This document shows positions 19,409-29,258 of a stretch of 64,000 bases of DNA, in pieces. Position 1 is the stretch's first letter. Every line of letters begins with the position of its first letter. The stretch lies in contig JAAYDW010000037.1 in the NCBI GenBank assembly GCA_012729055.1, positions 119,028 through 183,027 of the forward strand, written 5' to 3'. The notes under the pieces were generated by a model. That model worked only from the letters and a program-made list of their open reading frames with translations, was not told the DNA's origin and did not search any database. The position numbers and the translations under genes were made by a program. The DNA is from Deltaproteobacteria bacterium (GTDB lineage: Bacteria; Desulfobacterota; Syntrophia; Syntrophales; Smithellaceae).

Positions 19409-20011
19409 ATGAAAAAGCATTACATCAGCACGATTCTGATTATGTTTTTTGCCCTGGCCGTGATGGCTGGCTGCAACGGAGGCCAAAAGGGCCCGGCGCA
19501 ACTGGCGGTTAAAGCGGCGGAAGACGCGGTCAACGCGGCAAAGGCCGAAGCCGGCGCTTTCGATCCGGAGCAGATCGCCGCTTTGGAAAGCGCACTGGCG
19601 GAGACAAAAGACAAACTGGCGCGGGGGGAAATCAAAGACGCCCTGGAAGAGGCGCGGGGACTCGTTACCAAGGCCAAGGAAGTGATTGCCGAGGCCAAGG
19701 CAGAAAGAGACAAACTGACGCAGCAATGGATGGACCTGAGCGCTGAATTACCCAAAATGGTCGAGCGTATCCAGGCTCGCCTGGATGCGATTTCCGGATC
19801 CAGAAAGCTCCCGGCCGACATGACAAGGAAAAAACTGGCCCAAGCCAGGTCCGGACTCGAAGCCGCGAAGGAAGACTGGACCAGAGCGCAGGAAGATCAG
19901 CAATCCGGTAAACTCGCCGAGGCCGTTGCGGCGGCCGTTGCGGCGGAGGGACATTCAGTAAAAACTATGAAAATACTCGGGCTTGCCGTTTCAAATGACA
20001 AGCCGATGTAA
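19409..20011 (+). CDS. Helical lipoprotein, DUF4398-like
   Basis: MKKHYISTILIMFFALAVMAGC lipobox; Ala/Lys/Glu-rich helical repeats. Confidence 0.7.
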   Translation: MKKHYISTILIMFFALAVMAGCNGGQKGPAQLAVKAAEDAVNAAKAEAGAFDPEQIAALESALAETKDKLARGEIKDALEEARGLVTKAKEVIAEAKAERDKLTQQWMDLSAELPKMVERIQARLDAISGSRKLPADMTRKKLAQARSGLEAAKEDWTRAQEDQQSGKLAEAVAAAVAAEGHSVKTMKILGLAVSNDKPM

Positions 20012-20065
20012 ATGAATACGCGGTTCGCTGTTTAAAAATTTAGTTTCGCCGGCAACGAAAGTACG

Positions 20066-20497
20066 TCAACGTCCGCCACTGTGCCGGGGAAGAATCCAGG
20101 CCGCCAGAAGGCCCATCAGGCTGAACTCTCCGACGCCGAAGACCGCCCATTTCCAGACCAGCGAAAAAGGCAGCGGATACAAAACGTACGCATTGATATC
20201 AACCACCACCGCAAGCAAAAGACCGGTGCAGAAGCCGAAGAGCAGGCCGGTGCGAAAACTCTTTTTTTCAACCAGGCAAAGATAGATGAACACAAACAAC
20301 GCGCAAACCAGAAAAGTCGCTGCAATCGACAATCCCAGATAAGAGGAAAAGTCCGGGCGGCGCAGCGGCGCGATGGCGGCGTTGGCCTCGTCCAGAATGA
20401 TCAGGTGCACGAGCGCGTTGTACAACAGGGAAAAAGCAAAACACGCCAGAACCGTTGCAACGAATCTGGCCGGTCGAAATCCGTTCAGCAGTCCCAT
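20066..20497 (-). CDS. Integral membrane protein of unknown function (4 predicted TM)
   Basis: MGLLNGFRPARFVATVLACFAFSLLYNALVHL... hydrophobic segments. Confidence 0.6.
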   Translation of the reverse strand: MGLLNGFRPARFVATVLACFAFSLLYNALVHLIILDEANAAIAPLRRPDFSSYLGLSIAATFLVCALFVFIYLCLVEKKSFRTGLLFGFCTGLLLAVVVDINAYVLYPLPFSLVWKWAVFGVGEFSLMGLLAAWILPRHSGGR

Positions 20498-20571
20498 GAA
20501 TTCATCTCCGGAAAGCTTTTCTCCGCTTGGTGGATACGGTGTCGGTTCACTTATCCGCAACGGCGGCGCAT

Positions 20572-20913
20572 TTACGGCGTGATGTTTCTTCTCTTCATTT
20601 CCATGCGAACTTCAACACGGCGCTTGCGCAGATCCTCCGCGGTATAGCCGGTGCCTCCCGTGCCTACGCCCACACCGCCGCCGACTCCCCGGCCGATGCC
20701 GCCCACGCCGATGCCGAACGACGGACCCGTCTGCTTTTCCTGTTTTTCGATTTCATCGTTGAGACGATAGAAATATTCCAAAAGCTGCTCGTTGTTCATT
20801 TTTTTGAAATCTTCGTCGAGCATTTCCTTTGAGCCGCCGGCACAGCCCAGCACCAGCAGAGCGGCAAAACAAACCAGTACCCCCAACATTACAAGCATTC
20901 CCGCCTTCTTCAT
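20572..20913 (-). CDS. Small lipoprotein with Gly-rich segment
   Basis: MKKAGMLVMLGVLVCFAALLVLGCAGG lipobox; FGIGVGGIGRGVGGGVGVGTGGTG. Confidence 0.65.
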   Translation of the reverse strand: MKKAGMLVMLGVLVCFAALLVLGCAGGSKEMLDEDFKKMNNEQLLEYFYRLNDEIEKQEKQTGPSFGIGVGGIGRGVGGGVGVGTGGTGYTAEDLRKRRVEVRMEMKRRNITP

Positions 20914-20960
20914 TTCAACCTCCGATTGTTTCATGTGCCGATATGTCATCAAACTGATTT

Positions 20961-21632
20961 TCAGTTCATTTTTTTCAAAAGCAGCAGCCTGTCCCGGATC
21001 CGGCCGGCTTTTACGGCATCGCCATTTGACTCGTAATAGTTCTGCAACCGGTCGAGATAGGCCCAGAGCGGTCTTTTCCAGCCATTGGCCGAGGCGGTGG
21101 CAACGGCGATCTGTAAAATTTGCTCATCATAAGGCAGGTAGCGGACCCAGACACCGCAGGCAATCAGGCGCGACAGGGGATCTTCGATCGCGGTCATTGC
21201 CCGGACGGCCAAAGCAGGATCCTTTGTGGAAACGGCTTTCAGGACGTCCGCATAGCGCGCGGGCAGCAGGCCCGGATCGACGGCGCTGAAGTTGCCTTTT
21301 AAAAAATGGCAGTAGGCCATATTGGCGGGAAGCGGGTCTTGGCGGTAGAGTCTGGCGAATTCCGTCGTCTCGAAGCTTTCCAGCGCAGCGGCATGCAGCC
21401 CGAATTTGGTCAGATAGGCCAGGGAAAGCAAATTCATGTCGTTGCCGGCGGCAATTTCCCGCACGGCCTTTAAAAAATGCGGCTCGGAGGCGTCTTCCCT
21501 GCCGGACAGAAAATACGTCTTATAGTTTTCCAGATGGCGGTAGCCGTTTTCCTGCCAGTCGGGAAGAACCGCACTCTGACCGCAGGCGGACACAAGCAGG
21601 ACCATCATCAGTAAAACAGGAACTTTTCTCAT
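20961..21632 (-). CDS. Putative lipoprotein of the MCE operon
   Basis: LLMMVLLVSACGQ lipobox; start overlaps the end of the MlaD-like gene. Confidence 0.6.
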   Translation of the reverse strand: MRKVPVLLMMVLLVSACGQSAVLPDWQENGYRHLENYKTYFLSGREDASEPHFLKAVREIAAGNDMNLLSLAYLTKFGLHAAALESFETTEFARLYRQDPLPANMAYCHFLKGNFSAVDPGLLPARYADVLKAVSTKDPALAVRAMTAIEDPLSRLIACGVWVRYLPYDEQILQIAVATASANGWKRPLWAYLDRLQNYYESNGDAVKAGRIRDRLLLLKKMN

Positions 21633-22576
21633 GGCGCTTTAAACTCCGGGTTTTTCCGGGTACCGATGAGACCCTCCATTTTTTTCACAATATCGGTCAG
21701 AGAATCAACAAGATCATCGATATCGGAGCGGAGAATCTCAAAGTCCCGGGTGCCGGCAGAGGCATCTGAGCTTATTGTGTTAATATTATCAATTGTTTTA
21801 TCAAGTTTTTGCAGTTTCCCGATCATATCCTTTAATATAACATTTGCCTGAGGAAGGGCCCCTTCCGAACCGTAGAGCTGCTCATCCGTCCGGTCCGCCA
21901 TTTTATCCACCTTAATCAGCAGCCGATCAACGTTGTTAGTGATATCTTTCAGTTTTTTCAGAGAATCGTTGAGGGATCGGAGACTTTCCTCATCGGAAAT
22001 CGCCATTTCGGCCAGGGATTTCTTGGACGCCAGATTGGTTGTGATTTTTTCGGCGTTACCCAGCACCCGGTTCAAATCGCCCTTGGGATCGGAAAGATTG
22101 CGTGTCAGGCGTTCAGCATGCTCGGCAATTTGCGCCACTTTCTCCAGGACCGGTTCTATTCGGGCAATCGCATCGTTAATATCATTGACAATGGAGACTT
22201 GCGGAATTTGATTTTCAGCAAGCGGCGGACTTTTCAGATTGACCGTACTCACGACAATCTGCGCCGAACCGATCAGCGGACGGTAAAGGATGAAACTGCT
22301 GTCGGAACGGATCCATTTGACGTGGCGGTCGGGAATCTTAATTTTGATCAGCACCAGGCCTTCGTCATTGAGTTCCAGAGCCGCCACTTTACCGATGTCA
22401 AATCCGGAAAAAACCACCGGCATACCGGCGGCAAAGCCGTCACCGGAACGGGAAGAAAGCGTAAATGTATGAGTTTGTTCGAAAACACCTTTTCCCGTCG
22501 CCAGATACAGGAGAGCCGCTATGAGAATAACGACTGTGCAACCAATAAAAAGACCGACTTTCAAATCCCGGCTCAT
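21629..22576 (-). CDS. MCE/MlaD-domain protein
   Basis: MSRDLKVGLFIGCTVVILIAALLYLATG, SGDGFAAGMPVVFSGFDIGKVAALELNDEGLVLIKIKIPDRH. Confidence 0.88.
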   Translation of the reverse strand: MSRDLKVGLFIGCTVVILIAALLYLATGKGVFEQTHTFTLSSRSGDGFAAGMPVVFSGFDIGKVAALELNDEGLVLIKIKIPDRHVKWIRSDSSFILYRPLIGSAQIVVSTVNLKSPPLAENQIPQVSIVNDINDAIARIEPVLEKVAQIAEHAERLTRNLSDPKGDLNRVLGNAEKITTNLASKKSLAEMAISDEESLRSLNDSLKKLKDITNNVDRLLIKVDKMADRTDEQLYGSEGALPQANVILKDMIGKLQKLDKTIDNINTISSDASAGTRDFEILRSDIDDLVDSLTDIVKKMEGLIGTRKNPEFKAP

Positions 22577-22986
22577 GAGCCCGCTCCGCCATACTTTTCT
22601 TTCATCCATGAATAATCATATATATGACAGCTAAAATACAAATCGTCAATTTTTTTCAAGGCGGCCATGACGGGCGCAAAATCTTTTAGCTGCGGAATCA
22701 TTTTAAAGGGCTGGTCGATCAGGATCCTGGCATCGCGCACCATTGCCGCGCGCAGCAGCATTACGTAAAATCTCTCCTCCGGCGTCAGGGCAGGATTCCG
22801 CCGCAGCGCGATGTGCGCCAGGCCGAGACGGTCCAGAAGCTCCAAGGCCAACCGGCGGGCCTCCCGCATCGGCATATTTTCGTGATAGGCTTTAATGAGC
22901 GCAATGTTCAGATAAGCCTCCTGATTGGAAATGAGAGGCACATCGGAGGAAACGGGAGCCGCCTGTAAGCGATAATTCTGCGTCAA
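22573..22986 (-). CDS. ABC-ATPase-like protein of the MCE operon, no Walker A region (start uncertain, may extend upstream to about 23040)
   Basis: EARRLALELLDRLGLAHIALRRNPALTPEERFYVMLLRAAMVRDARILIDQPF resembles the signature/Walker B half of MlaF-type ATPases; sits between permease and MlaD genes. Confidence 0.6.
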   Translation of the reverse strand: MTQNYRLQAAPVSSDVPLISNQEAYLNIALIKAYHENMPMREARRLALELLDRLGLAHIALRRNPALTPEERFYVMLLRAAMVRDARILIDQPFKMIPQLKDFAPVMAALKKIDDLYFSCHIYDYSWMKEKYGGAGS

Positions 22987-23030
22987 AAGGCTTTGCGCGG
23001 CCTGTAGCGCCTGTTCGCTATCAAAAAAAT

Positions 23031-23816
23031 TTAAAACAATTTTGTCACTAATGACAGCACCTCGATAATCAGTATGGCCGAAAAGACATTTACCATCCCC
23101 CGGGAAACGGCGACGGGGATGCTGGTCAATTCATGCGATGCCCGCAAACCGAATCGAATGGGAATCAGAGTAATAAAAAAACCAAAAATGCCGCACTTGA
23201 CAAGCGCAATCACTATATCAGAAAAATTCGTTGAAATTAACAGTATCTTTGAATAAACATCCATGCCCATGCCGAAGATCAGACGAGAAAAAAGAATGCC
23301 GCTCACAAGCAGGACAATCGAACAAAGGCTGCTGAGCAGCACAATGGAGATAATTCCGTTGATAACGCGGGGTGCCAGCAGATAGTCGATCACGTCAATC
23401 CGGAAGGTTTCGAGCGTTTTAATCTCTCTGTTCACTTTCATGACGGCCATTTCCGTATTGATGGCCGCACTGGAGCGCAGCGTAATGAGCAAGACGGTCA
23501 AAAAAGGCGCAAGTTCCGTCACGATCAAGCCCATCAGGACATGGCCGATAAAATCCGTGAGACCGAACTGTTTGAGCAGCGTAAAGACGATACCGATCAG
23601 GAGCGAACCGAAAACGATGGAAACCAACAGAAAAACGGGCAAAATCTGAACGGATGTGAAATAAATTTGATTGACAAGGACTTCGCGCATGGCGCTCGAG
23701 TAGGTCTTGCGCTGGAAGATGCGCAGAAAAACCCGGCCGGAAAAGGCGATCGTGTCGGCAAACGCCAGAAATAGCATAGTGGCGCGATGTCCCAGATTTT
23801 CCCAGAAAGAAATCAT
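23031..23816 (-). CDS. MlaE-family permease
   Basis: 261 aa; SSAMREVLVNQIYFTSVQILPVFLLVSIVFGSLLI...TELAPFLTVLLITLRSSAAINTEMAVMKVNREIKTLE. Confidence 0.88.
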   Translation of the reverse strand: MISFWENLGHRATMLFLAFADTIAFSGRVFLRIFQRKTYSSAMREVLVNQIYFTSVQILPVFLLVSIVFGSLLIGIVFTLLKQFGLTDFIGHVLMGLIVTELAPFLTVLLITLRSSAAINTEMAVMKVNREIKTLETFRIDVIDYLLAPRVINGIISIVLLSSLCSIVLLVSGILFSRLIFGMGMDVYSKILLISTNFSDIVIALVKCGIFGFFITLIPIRFGLRASHELTSIPVAVSRGMVNVFSAILIIEVLSLVTKLF

Positions 23817-23990
23817 GTCCTCTCCCTTGACGGAGTCCTATCCTAACACAGGAGAACGAAGACTTCAAACGGCCATTAACAGGACGTTTTGCATTGACAA
23901 ATTCCCTCACGTCGTTATATTCAAACGAGCTTAAGAAATTGAAACATAGATGAAAAACACCCCTGTGCGTGTTGACCTTGGAGGAAAGAT

Positions 23991-25457
23991 ATGAAAAATT
24001 CAAACCGAAAAACTTTTTTTATGTTCCTGATGGCCTTTCTGGTCGCTTTTTTTATTGTGTCCGTCGTTGGGGTACTGCGCTCTTCGTTTATGACCTCGGG
24101 CGCGCCCGAGATCCCGGCGGCGCAGGCGATCCCCGCGCTTTCGGAGAGCGCAATGAAAACTCCCGTATCCTTTTCCGATCTTTCCGAACGTGTTAAACCG
24201 GCGGTCGTCAACATCAGCACATCCAAAACCTATAAAGGGCGAGGCGGATTCGGGGCGCCGTTCGGCGGATCCCCGTTCGGAGACGACTTCTTCGACCGCT
24301 TCTTCGGCGACATGCCGCGCCGGGAATTCAAGCAGCGAAGCCTGGGCTCCGGTTTCATCATCAGTGCCGACGGGTACATTTTCACCAATAATCATGTCGT
24401 CGAGCAGGCGGATAAAATTCTGGTCAAAATATCGGATGGCAAGGAATATGAAGCCAAGGTGATCGGAACGGACGCCAATACGGACATCGCACTTATTAAA
24501 ATCAAACCGGACAACAGCCTGCCGATCGCCGATATCGGTGATTCCGACAAGGTCCGCGTGGGCGAATGGGTAATTGCCATCGGCAATCCCTTTGGTCTAG
24601 ATGCCACCGTGACGGCCGGCATCGTCAGCGCCAAAGGACGTGTGATCGGAGCGGGTCCTTACGATAACTTTATTCAAACGGATGCCTCGATCAATCCGGG
24701 CAATAGCGGCGGACCTTTATTCAACATGGAAGGCAAAGTCATCGGCATCAATACGGCCATTGTCGCGCAGGGCCAGGGTATCGGTTTTGCCATCCCCATC
24801 AACATGGCGAAAAGCATTCTGGCCGACCTGAAGACCAAGGGAAAAGTGACGCGCGGCTGGCTGGGAATTTCCGTCCAGGATATTTCCGACGATATCGCGG
24901 CGAGCCTCAATCACAAGAGCAAGCAGGGCGCGCTGGTGTCGGATGTTTTTCAAGGCGACCCGGCCGACAAGGCAGGTATCAAGGTTGGAGACATAATCAC
25001 CGAAATCAACGGCAAAGCCGTCAAGGACACGCATGATCTTCTGCTCACGATTGCGGGGCTGAAAGTCGGGCAAAAAATGAACGTCAAGGTGATTCGCGAT
25101 GGTAAGGAAATGACGTTCCAGGTGACGGTGGCGGAGCGCAGGGAAAATGTCGCCGCGGACACGGAAAAATCCAGCCGCTTTCAGTTCGGCATTGCCGCAC
25201 AGGACATCACTCCGGATATGGCCAGAAGTTTGGGCATTCCGCGTGAAGGCGTCATCGTGGCTGACGTGCAGCCCGGCAGTTCGGCCGATGAAGTGGGCAT
25301 CCAAGCCCAGGACGTGATTGTGCAGGTTAACCGGGTAAAGATCCGCTCTATGAAAGATTATACCCGTGAAATAGCCAAGGCGGCGGAAAAGAAGACCGCG
25401 GCGCTGTTGATCAAACGCGGCAGATCGCAGTTTTTCGTCGTTCTCAAGCAACAGTAG
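23991..25457 (+). CDS. HtrA/DegP (Do family) serine protease with two PDZ domains
   Basis: GSGFIISADGYIFTNNHVV, DIALIKI, QTDASINPGNSGGPLFNMEGKVIGIN, two PDZ segments. Confidence 0.95.
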   Translation: MKNSNRKTFFMFLMAFLVAFFIVSVVGVLRSSFMTSGAPEIPAAQAIPALSESAMKTPVSFSDLSERVKPAVVNISTSKTYKGRGGFGAPFGGSPFGDDFFDRFFGDMPRREFKQRSLGSGFIISADGYIFTNNHVVEQADKILVKISDGKEYEAKVIGTDANTDIALIKIKPDNSLPIADIGDSDKVRVGEWVIAIGNPFGLDATVTAGIVSAKGRVIGAGPYDNFIQTDASINPGNSGGPLFNMEGKVIGINTAIVAQGQGIGFAIPINMAKSILADLKTKGKVTRGWLGISVQDISDDIAASLNHKSKQGALVSDVFQGDPADKAGIKVGDIITEINGKAVKDTHDLLLTIAGLKVGQKMNVKVIRDGKEMTFQVTVAERRENVAADTEKSSRFQFGIAAQDITPDMARSLGIPREGVIVADVQPGSSADEVGIQAQDVIVQVNRVKIRSMKDYTREIAKAAEKKTAALLIKRGRSQFFVVLKQQ

Positions 25458-25479
25458 CAAAATACCCGCAACAAGAGCA

Positions 25480-25510
25480 AAAAGGCAGACCGTTCGGTCT
25501 GCCTTTTTTT
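25480..25510 (+). terminator. Rho-independent terminator after the HtrA gene
   Basis: AAAGGCAGACCGTTCGGTCTGCCTTTTTTT. Confidence 0.85.
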
Positions 25511-25574
25511 ATCCACCGGCAAACGCCGGCAAATTGCCGTAGACAAAAGTCTGTAAAAGATTTAAACACGCAAC

Positions 25575-26633
25575 ATGAAATTTTACGATTACGCCGGCAT
25601 CATCCACATGCATTCATCATTTTCATTTGACGGCCACGCCACCATGGAACAGATTCTTTCGGCCACTCGAAAAACCGGCATCGATTTCTTAATGCTGACC
25701 GACCATGACCACTTGCAGGCCAGACGGGAGGGCTGGGAAGGCTGGCAGGATAAGACGCTGGTAGTCGTCGGAGAGGAAATCGCCCCCCGGTTCAATCATT
25801 ATCTGGCCTTCGCGATTCAGGAACCGGTATCTTACGACGGAGACCCGCAAGGAAAGAATCCCCAAAAATATATCGATGACGTCAATAAACAGGGAGGATT
25901 CGGCATCATCGCCCATCCCGACCACGAGGGCACCGAGATGTTTCACGTGAAACATTACTGTTGGAATGACTGGAACGTGAGCGGTTATGCCGCCGTCGGC
26001 ATCTGGGACTTCATGACGGACTGGCAAAAAAGTCTCCGGGGCTATTGCAGCGGACTTCTCGGCTTTCTCTTCCCCGCTTACCTGCTGAAAGGCCCTCGCC
26101 GCGTCACCCTGGAACGCTGGGACGCGCTCAATCAGATCGGCAAAACGGTCGGCATCGGAGAGTTGGACAATCACGCCAGCATCAAAAAATTTCTGGGGAT
26201 CCGTTTCGTCGCCTTCCCTTTCGAACGGGCCTTTCGGTTCATCCGGACCCATGTCCTCCTGGATCAGCCTTTCTGCGGCGACAGTCGGCAAGACATTGAC
26301 CGTCTTTTTCAAGCCCTGCTTTCCGGGCGCTGTTATTTTGCCCTGGACTACTTTGTCCCGTCGCGGGGGTTTCAGTTTATCATCGAGCAAGATGGACAGG
26401 TCTTTTCTCAGGGCGAACGTCTGAAATTGTCCGGAAGCGCCCGTCTCTCTGTTTCGTGTCCGGTTTCGGCTCAGATCCGGATTATTCGCAATGGGCGCGA
26501 AGTTCATCGGACCGCTGCCGAGCGACTTTCCCTGCCTGTTGAACAGACCGGTGTCTATCGTGCGGAAGTGTTTTTGAAAAAGATGGGTAAATTCCGCCCC
26601 TGGATCTTTTCAAATCCGATTTTTATCACGTGA
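25575..26633 (+). CDS. PHP-domain phosphoesterase
   Basis: GIIHMHSSFSFDGHATMEQILSATRKTGIDFLMLTDHDHLQARREGW. Confidence 0.85.
   Translation: MKFYDYAGIIHMHSSFSFDGHATMEQILSATRKTGIDFLMLTDHDHLQARREGWEGWQDKTLVVVGEEIAPRFNHYLAFAIQEPVSYDGDPQGKNPQKYIDDVNKQGGFGIIAHPDHEGTEMFHVKHYCWNDWNVSGYAAVGIWDFMTDWQKSLRGYCSGLLGFLFPAYLLKGPRRVTLERWDALNQIGKTVGIGELDNHASIKKFLGIRFVAFPFERAFRFIRTHVLLDQPFCGDSRQDIDRLFQALLSGRCYFALDYFVPSRGFQFIIEQDGQVFSQGERLKLSGSARLSVSCPVSAQIRIIRNGREVHRTAAERLSLPVEQTGVYRAEVFLKKMGKFRPWIFSNPIFIT
25939..25954. promoter_or_regulatory. parS centromere-like site (perfect 16-bp palindrome)
   Basis: TGTTTCACGTGAAACA, identical to the classical ParB-binding parS consensus, inside the PHP-domain gene. Confidence 0.88.
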
Positions 26634-26789
26634 CGGGTCATTCGTTGAAAAATACCTCAATGACACCATGAAACAATCTATATATTTGATTTTATTGTTT
26701 TTTTGTAATTCCGCACTGATTGTCGCGCTCTGGCGGTATCCTTAATGTATATGGATGTAGGTTTTTCTCGCTTTCCTGCTATGCCATTT

Positions 26790-27563
26790 TCATGCCTGGC
26801 AGCGTGGACAATAAAATGTGCTGCGCCCACCCTGCCGGATCCGGGTGATGACTTCTCCGCAGACCGGACAGGCTTTTCCCTCCCTCCCGTAGACGGCGAG
26901 CAGATATTGATTCTCTCCCGGACAGCCGTAAAGATCCCGCCAGTCGGAAATGGACGTTCCTCTCTTCTCGATGCCGTCTTGCAGGACACGACGGGCCTGG
27001 CGAAAAATTCTGTTCCATTCTTCTTTTTTGATTTCCGCCGCTGGCCGCAGCGGAGAAACGCGTGCGCGATGCAAAATCTCGCAGGCGTAAATGTTGCCGA
27101 TGCCGGCGACGGCGGCCTGGTCCATCAGGACAAGTTTGACGGCGACACGGCGAAGGGCCTGCCGCACGAGAAAGGCCTGCCGGTCGAAGCCGGTGATAAA
27201 ATCGTTGCGGCAGGTCTCCGGGTTGTCCACTGCCACGCAAACCGTTGCAAACCGCCGGGGATCGACCAGATCCACGCATCCCTCGGCAAAGCCAAGCCGC
27301 AACCTCGTGTGCGGCTCGATCGCGTACTCTGTCCGCCACAGCAACCGTCCCGACATCCGCAGATGAACGACCAGGCGTCGGCCGTCGTCAAGCACGCAGA
27401 CGACTGTCTTCCCGATACGCCGCACGTCCGTAACCTCGCGGCCTCGGACATCCGCCAGTCCCGAGAGTTTCTCATCGTAAACCTCCTTTGAACGGATAAC
27501 CCGTCCGACAATCTTCTCTTGCAGCTGGCGGCACAACGTTTCCACTTCCGGCAATTCCGGCAT
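26790..27563 (-). CDS. mutM: Formamidopyrimidine-DNA glycosylase
   Basis: MPELPEVETLCRQL; VHLRMSGRLLW; C-terminal zinc finger CPVCGEVITRIRQGGRSTFYCPRCQ. Confidence 0.93.
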   Translation of the reverse strand: MPELPEVETLCRQLQEKIVGRVIRSKEVYDEKLSGLADVRGREVTDVRRIGKTVVCVLDDGRRLVVHLRMSGRLLWRTEYAIEPHTRLRLGFAEGCVDLVDPRRFATVCVAVDNPETCRNDFITGFDRQAFLVRQALRRVAVKLVLMDQAAVAGIGNIYACEILHRARVSPLRPAAEIKKEEWNRIFRQARRVLQDGIEKRGTSISDWRDLYGCPGENQYLLAVYGREGKACPVCGEVITRIRQGGRSTFYCPRCQA

Positions 27564-27886
27564 GATCTTTCTCCCCATGCAGTCTGATCCGGATGGCCTT
27601 GCGCGCGGCGCGCCTGCAGGACACGTCGCGCACGGCTCTTCGGATTTTTCCCGCGGCAAAAAGGAGCGTCTTGCGCCCCTCCTCTTGCACCACCGCAGGC
27701 GGCCTGCCCACCCTCCGGATCGCCGCGACGGCAGGCGGACTCCGAATGATTTTCGTTCCGCCGCATCCGAAAATTTTCCCGCTCGTTCGGGAACGCAACT
27801 TTTAAAAATATTTTTTCATTTTTTGCGTCTAAATGCAAAATATATGTTGACAAATTTTTTTGCTTGCGTAAATTCGAAAATTATAA

Positions 27887-27912
27887 AGCCGTTCATTGAC
27901 GGCTAATTTTTT
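27887..27912 (+). promoter_or_regulatory. Hairpin plus T-tract in the kamA leader (terminator or attenuator)
   Basis: AGCCGT-TCATTG-ACGGCT followed by AATTTTTT, about 30 nt upstream of the ATG at 27944. Confidence 0.4.
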
Positions 27913-27943
27913 AAACGGAAGCGTGCTTCCGGAAGGAGGATGA

Positions 27944-29254
27944 ATGGAAAACGAGACCCTGTTCAATGAGGAGTCAGAACCTCCCGGCCCCTCGACCGGT
28001 CTTGTTGCGGTTCGAAATGAAGCAACGGATTTCTTGTCGTTGTCCACCGGCAATGCATTGCCGCCCCTCCCAAAATCAAAACCGGAACGTCTTTACTTCC
28101 CCTTTAAAGATTCACCCCGCGCCCGCGCTTTCCGAAAAAAACATTACCCCGGCATCAGCCGCATCGAGTGGTACGACTGGCACTGGCAATTTCAAAACGC
28201 CATCCGCGACGTCCACACGCTCGACAACATCATCCACCTATCCGACAACGAACGCCAAGCTATGATGCATCCATCGGGGGATCTGCCCGTGGCCATCACC
28301 CCCTATTACGCGAGCCTATTGGATCCGGAAGATCCGTCCTCGCCGCTGCGCCGTTCGGTTGTTCCGGTCGTCGACGAATGCCTGCACACGAAAGGCGAGG
28401 AAGAGGACCCGCTCTGCGAAGACGCGGATTCACCCGTACCCGGCATCGTGCATCGATATCCGGACCGCGTTCTTTTTCTGGTTACGGATCTCTGCTCCAC
28501 CTACTGCCGTTACTGCACTCGCTCGCGCATCTTCGGCCGCCAGCATCAATGCTTCATCGACATGGCCAAATGGGAAAGAGCGCTGGCCTATATCGCCTCT
28601 AATACGAACATCCGCGACGTTCTGCTCTCCGGCGGCGATCCGCTGACCCTGTCCGACGAGCGCCTGGAGTGGCTCCTGTCCCGTCTGAGGGAAATTCCCC
28701 ATGTCGAGCTGCTCCGCATCGGCACAAAGGTGCCCGCCGTTCTGCCGCAGCGCATCACGCCGGCGCTGGTGTCCATGCTGAAAAAATATCATCCGCTGTG
28801 GATGAGCATTCATGTGACGCACCCCGACGAGCTGACGCCGGAAATGAGCGCCGCCTGCATCCGCCTGGCCGACGCCGGCATTCCGCTGGGCAGCCAGACG
28901 GTTCTGCTCTCCGGCATCAACGATTCCGTGGCCACCATGACCCGCCTGGTGCACGGTCTTTTGCAGATCCGTGTTCGTCCGTACTACCTGTATCAATGCG
29001 ATCCGATTCCCGGCTCGTCTCACTTTCGCACCCCCATCAGCAAGGGACTGGAAATCATCCAGGGCCTGCGCGGTCATACGACCGGCTACGCCGTCCCGAC
29101 CTACGTTGTGGACGCGCCCGGCGGCGGCGGCAAAATTCCGCTGCTGCCCGACTATGTCGTCGGGTGGGACAAGGGCGATCTCCTGATGCGCAACTACGAA
29201 GGCAACATCTTCCGTTATCCGGACAATTCCGCCGACTCGAAGGATATCCATTAG
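27944..29254 (+). CDS. KamA-family radical SAM protein (lysine 2,3-aminomutase-like)
   Basis: CSTYCRYC (CxxxCxxC), EWYDWHWQF, VLLSGGDPLTL, VVDAPGGGGKIPLLPDYVV. Confidence 0.92.
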   Translation: MENETLFNEESEPPGPSTGLVAVRNEATDFLSLSTGNALPPLPKSKPERLYFPFKDSPRARAFRKKHYPGISRIEWYDWHWQFQNAIRDVHTLDNIIHLSDNERQAMMHPSGDLPVAITPYYASLLDPEDPSSPLRRSVVPVVDECLHTKGEEEDPLCEDADSPVPGIVHRYPDRVLFLVTDLCSTYCRYCTRSRIFGRQHQCFIDMAKWERALAYIASNTNIRDVLLSGGDPLTLSDERLEWLLSRLREIPHVELLRIGTKVPAVLPQRITPALVSMLKKYHPLWMSIHVTHPDELTPEMSAACIRLADAGIPLGSQTVLLSGINDSVATMTRLVHGLLQIRVRPYYLYQCDPIPGSSHFRTPISKGLEIIQGLRGHTTGYAVPTYVVDAPGGGGKIPLLPDYVVGWDKGDLLMRNYEGNIFRYPDNSADSKDIH

Positions 29255-29258
29255 GACC

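Noticed and set aside
26627-26640. Second possible parS (TTATCACGTGACGG)
   Set aside because: Shares only the CACGTG core; too many mismatches to the 16-bp parS consensus.
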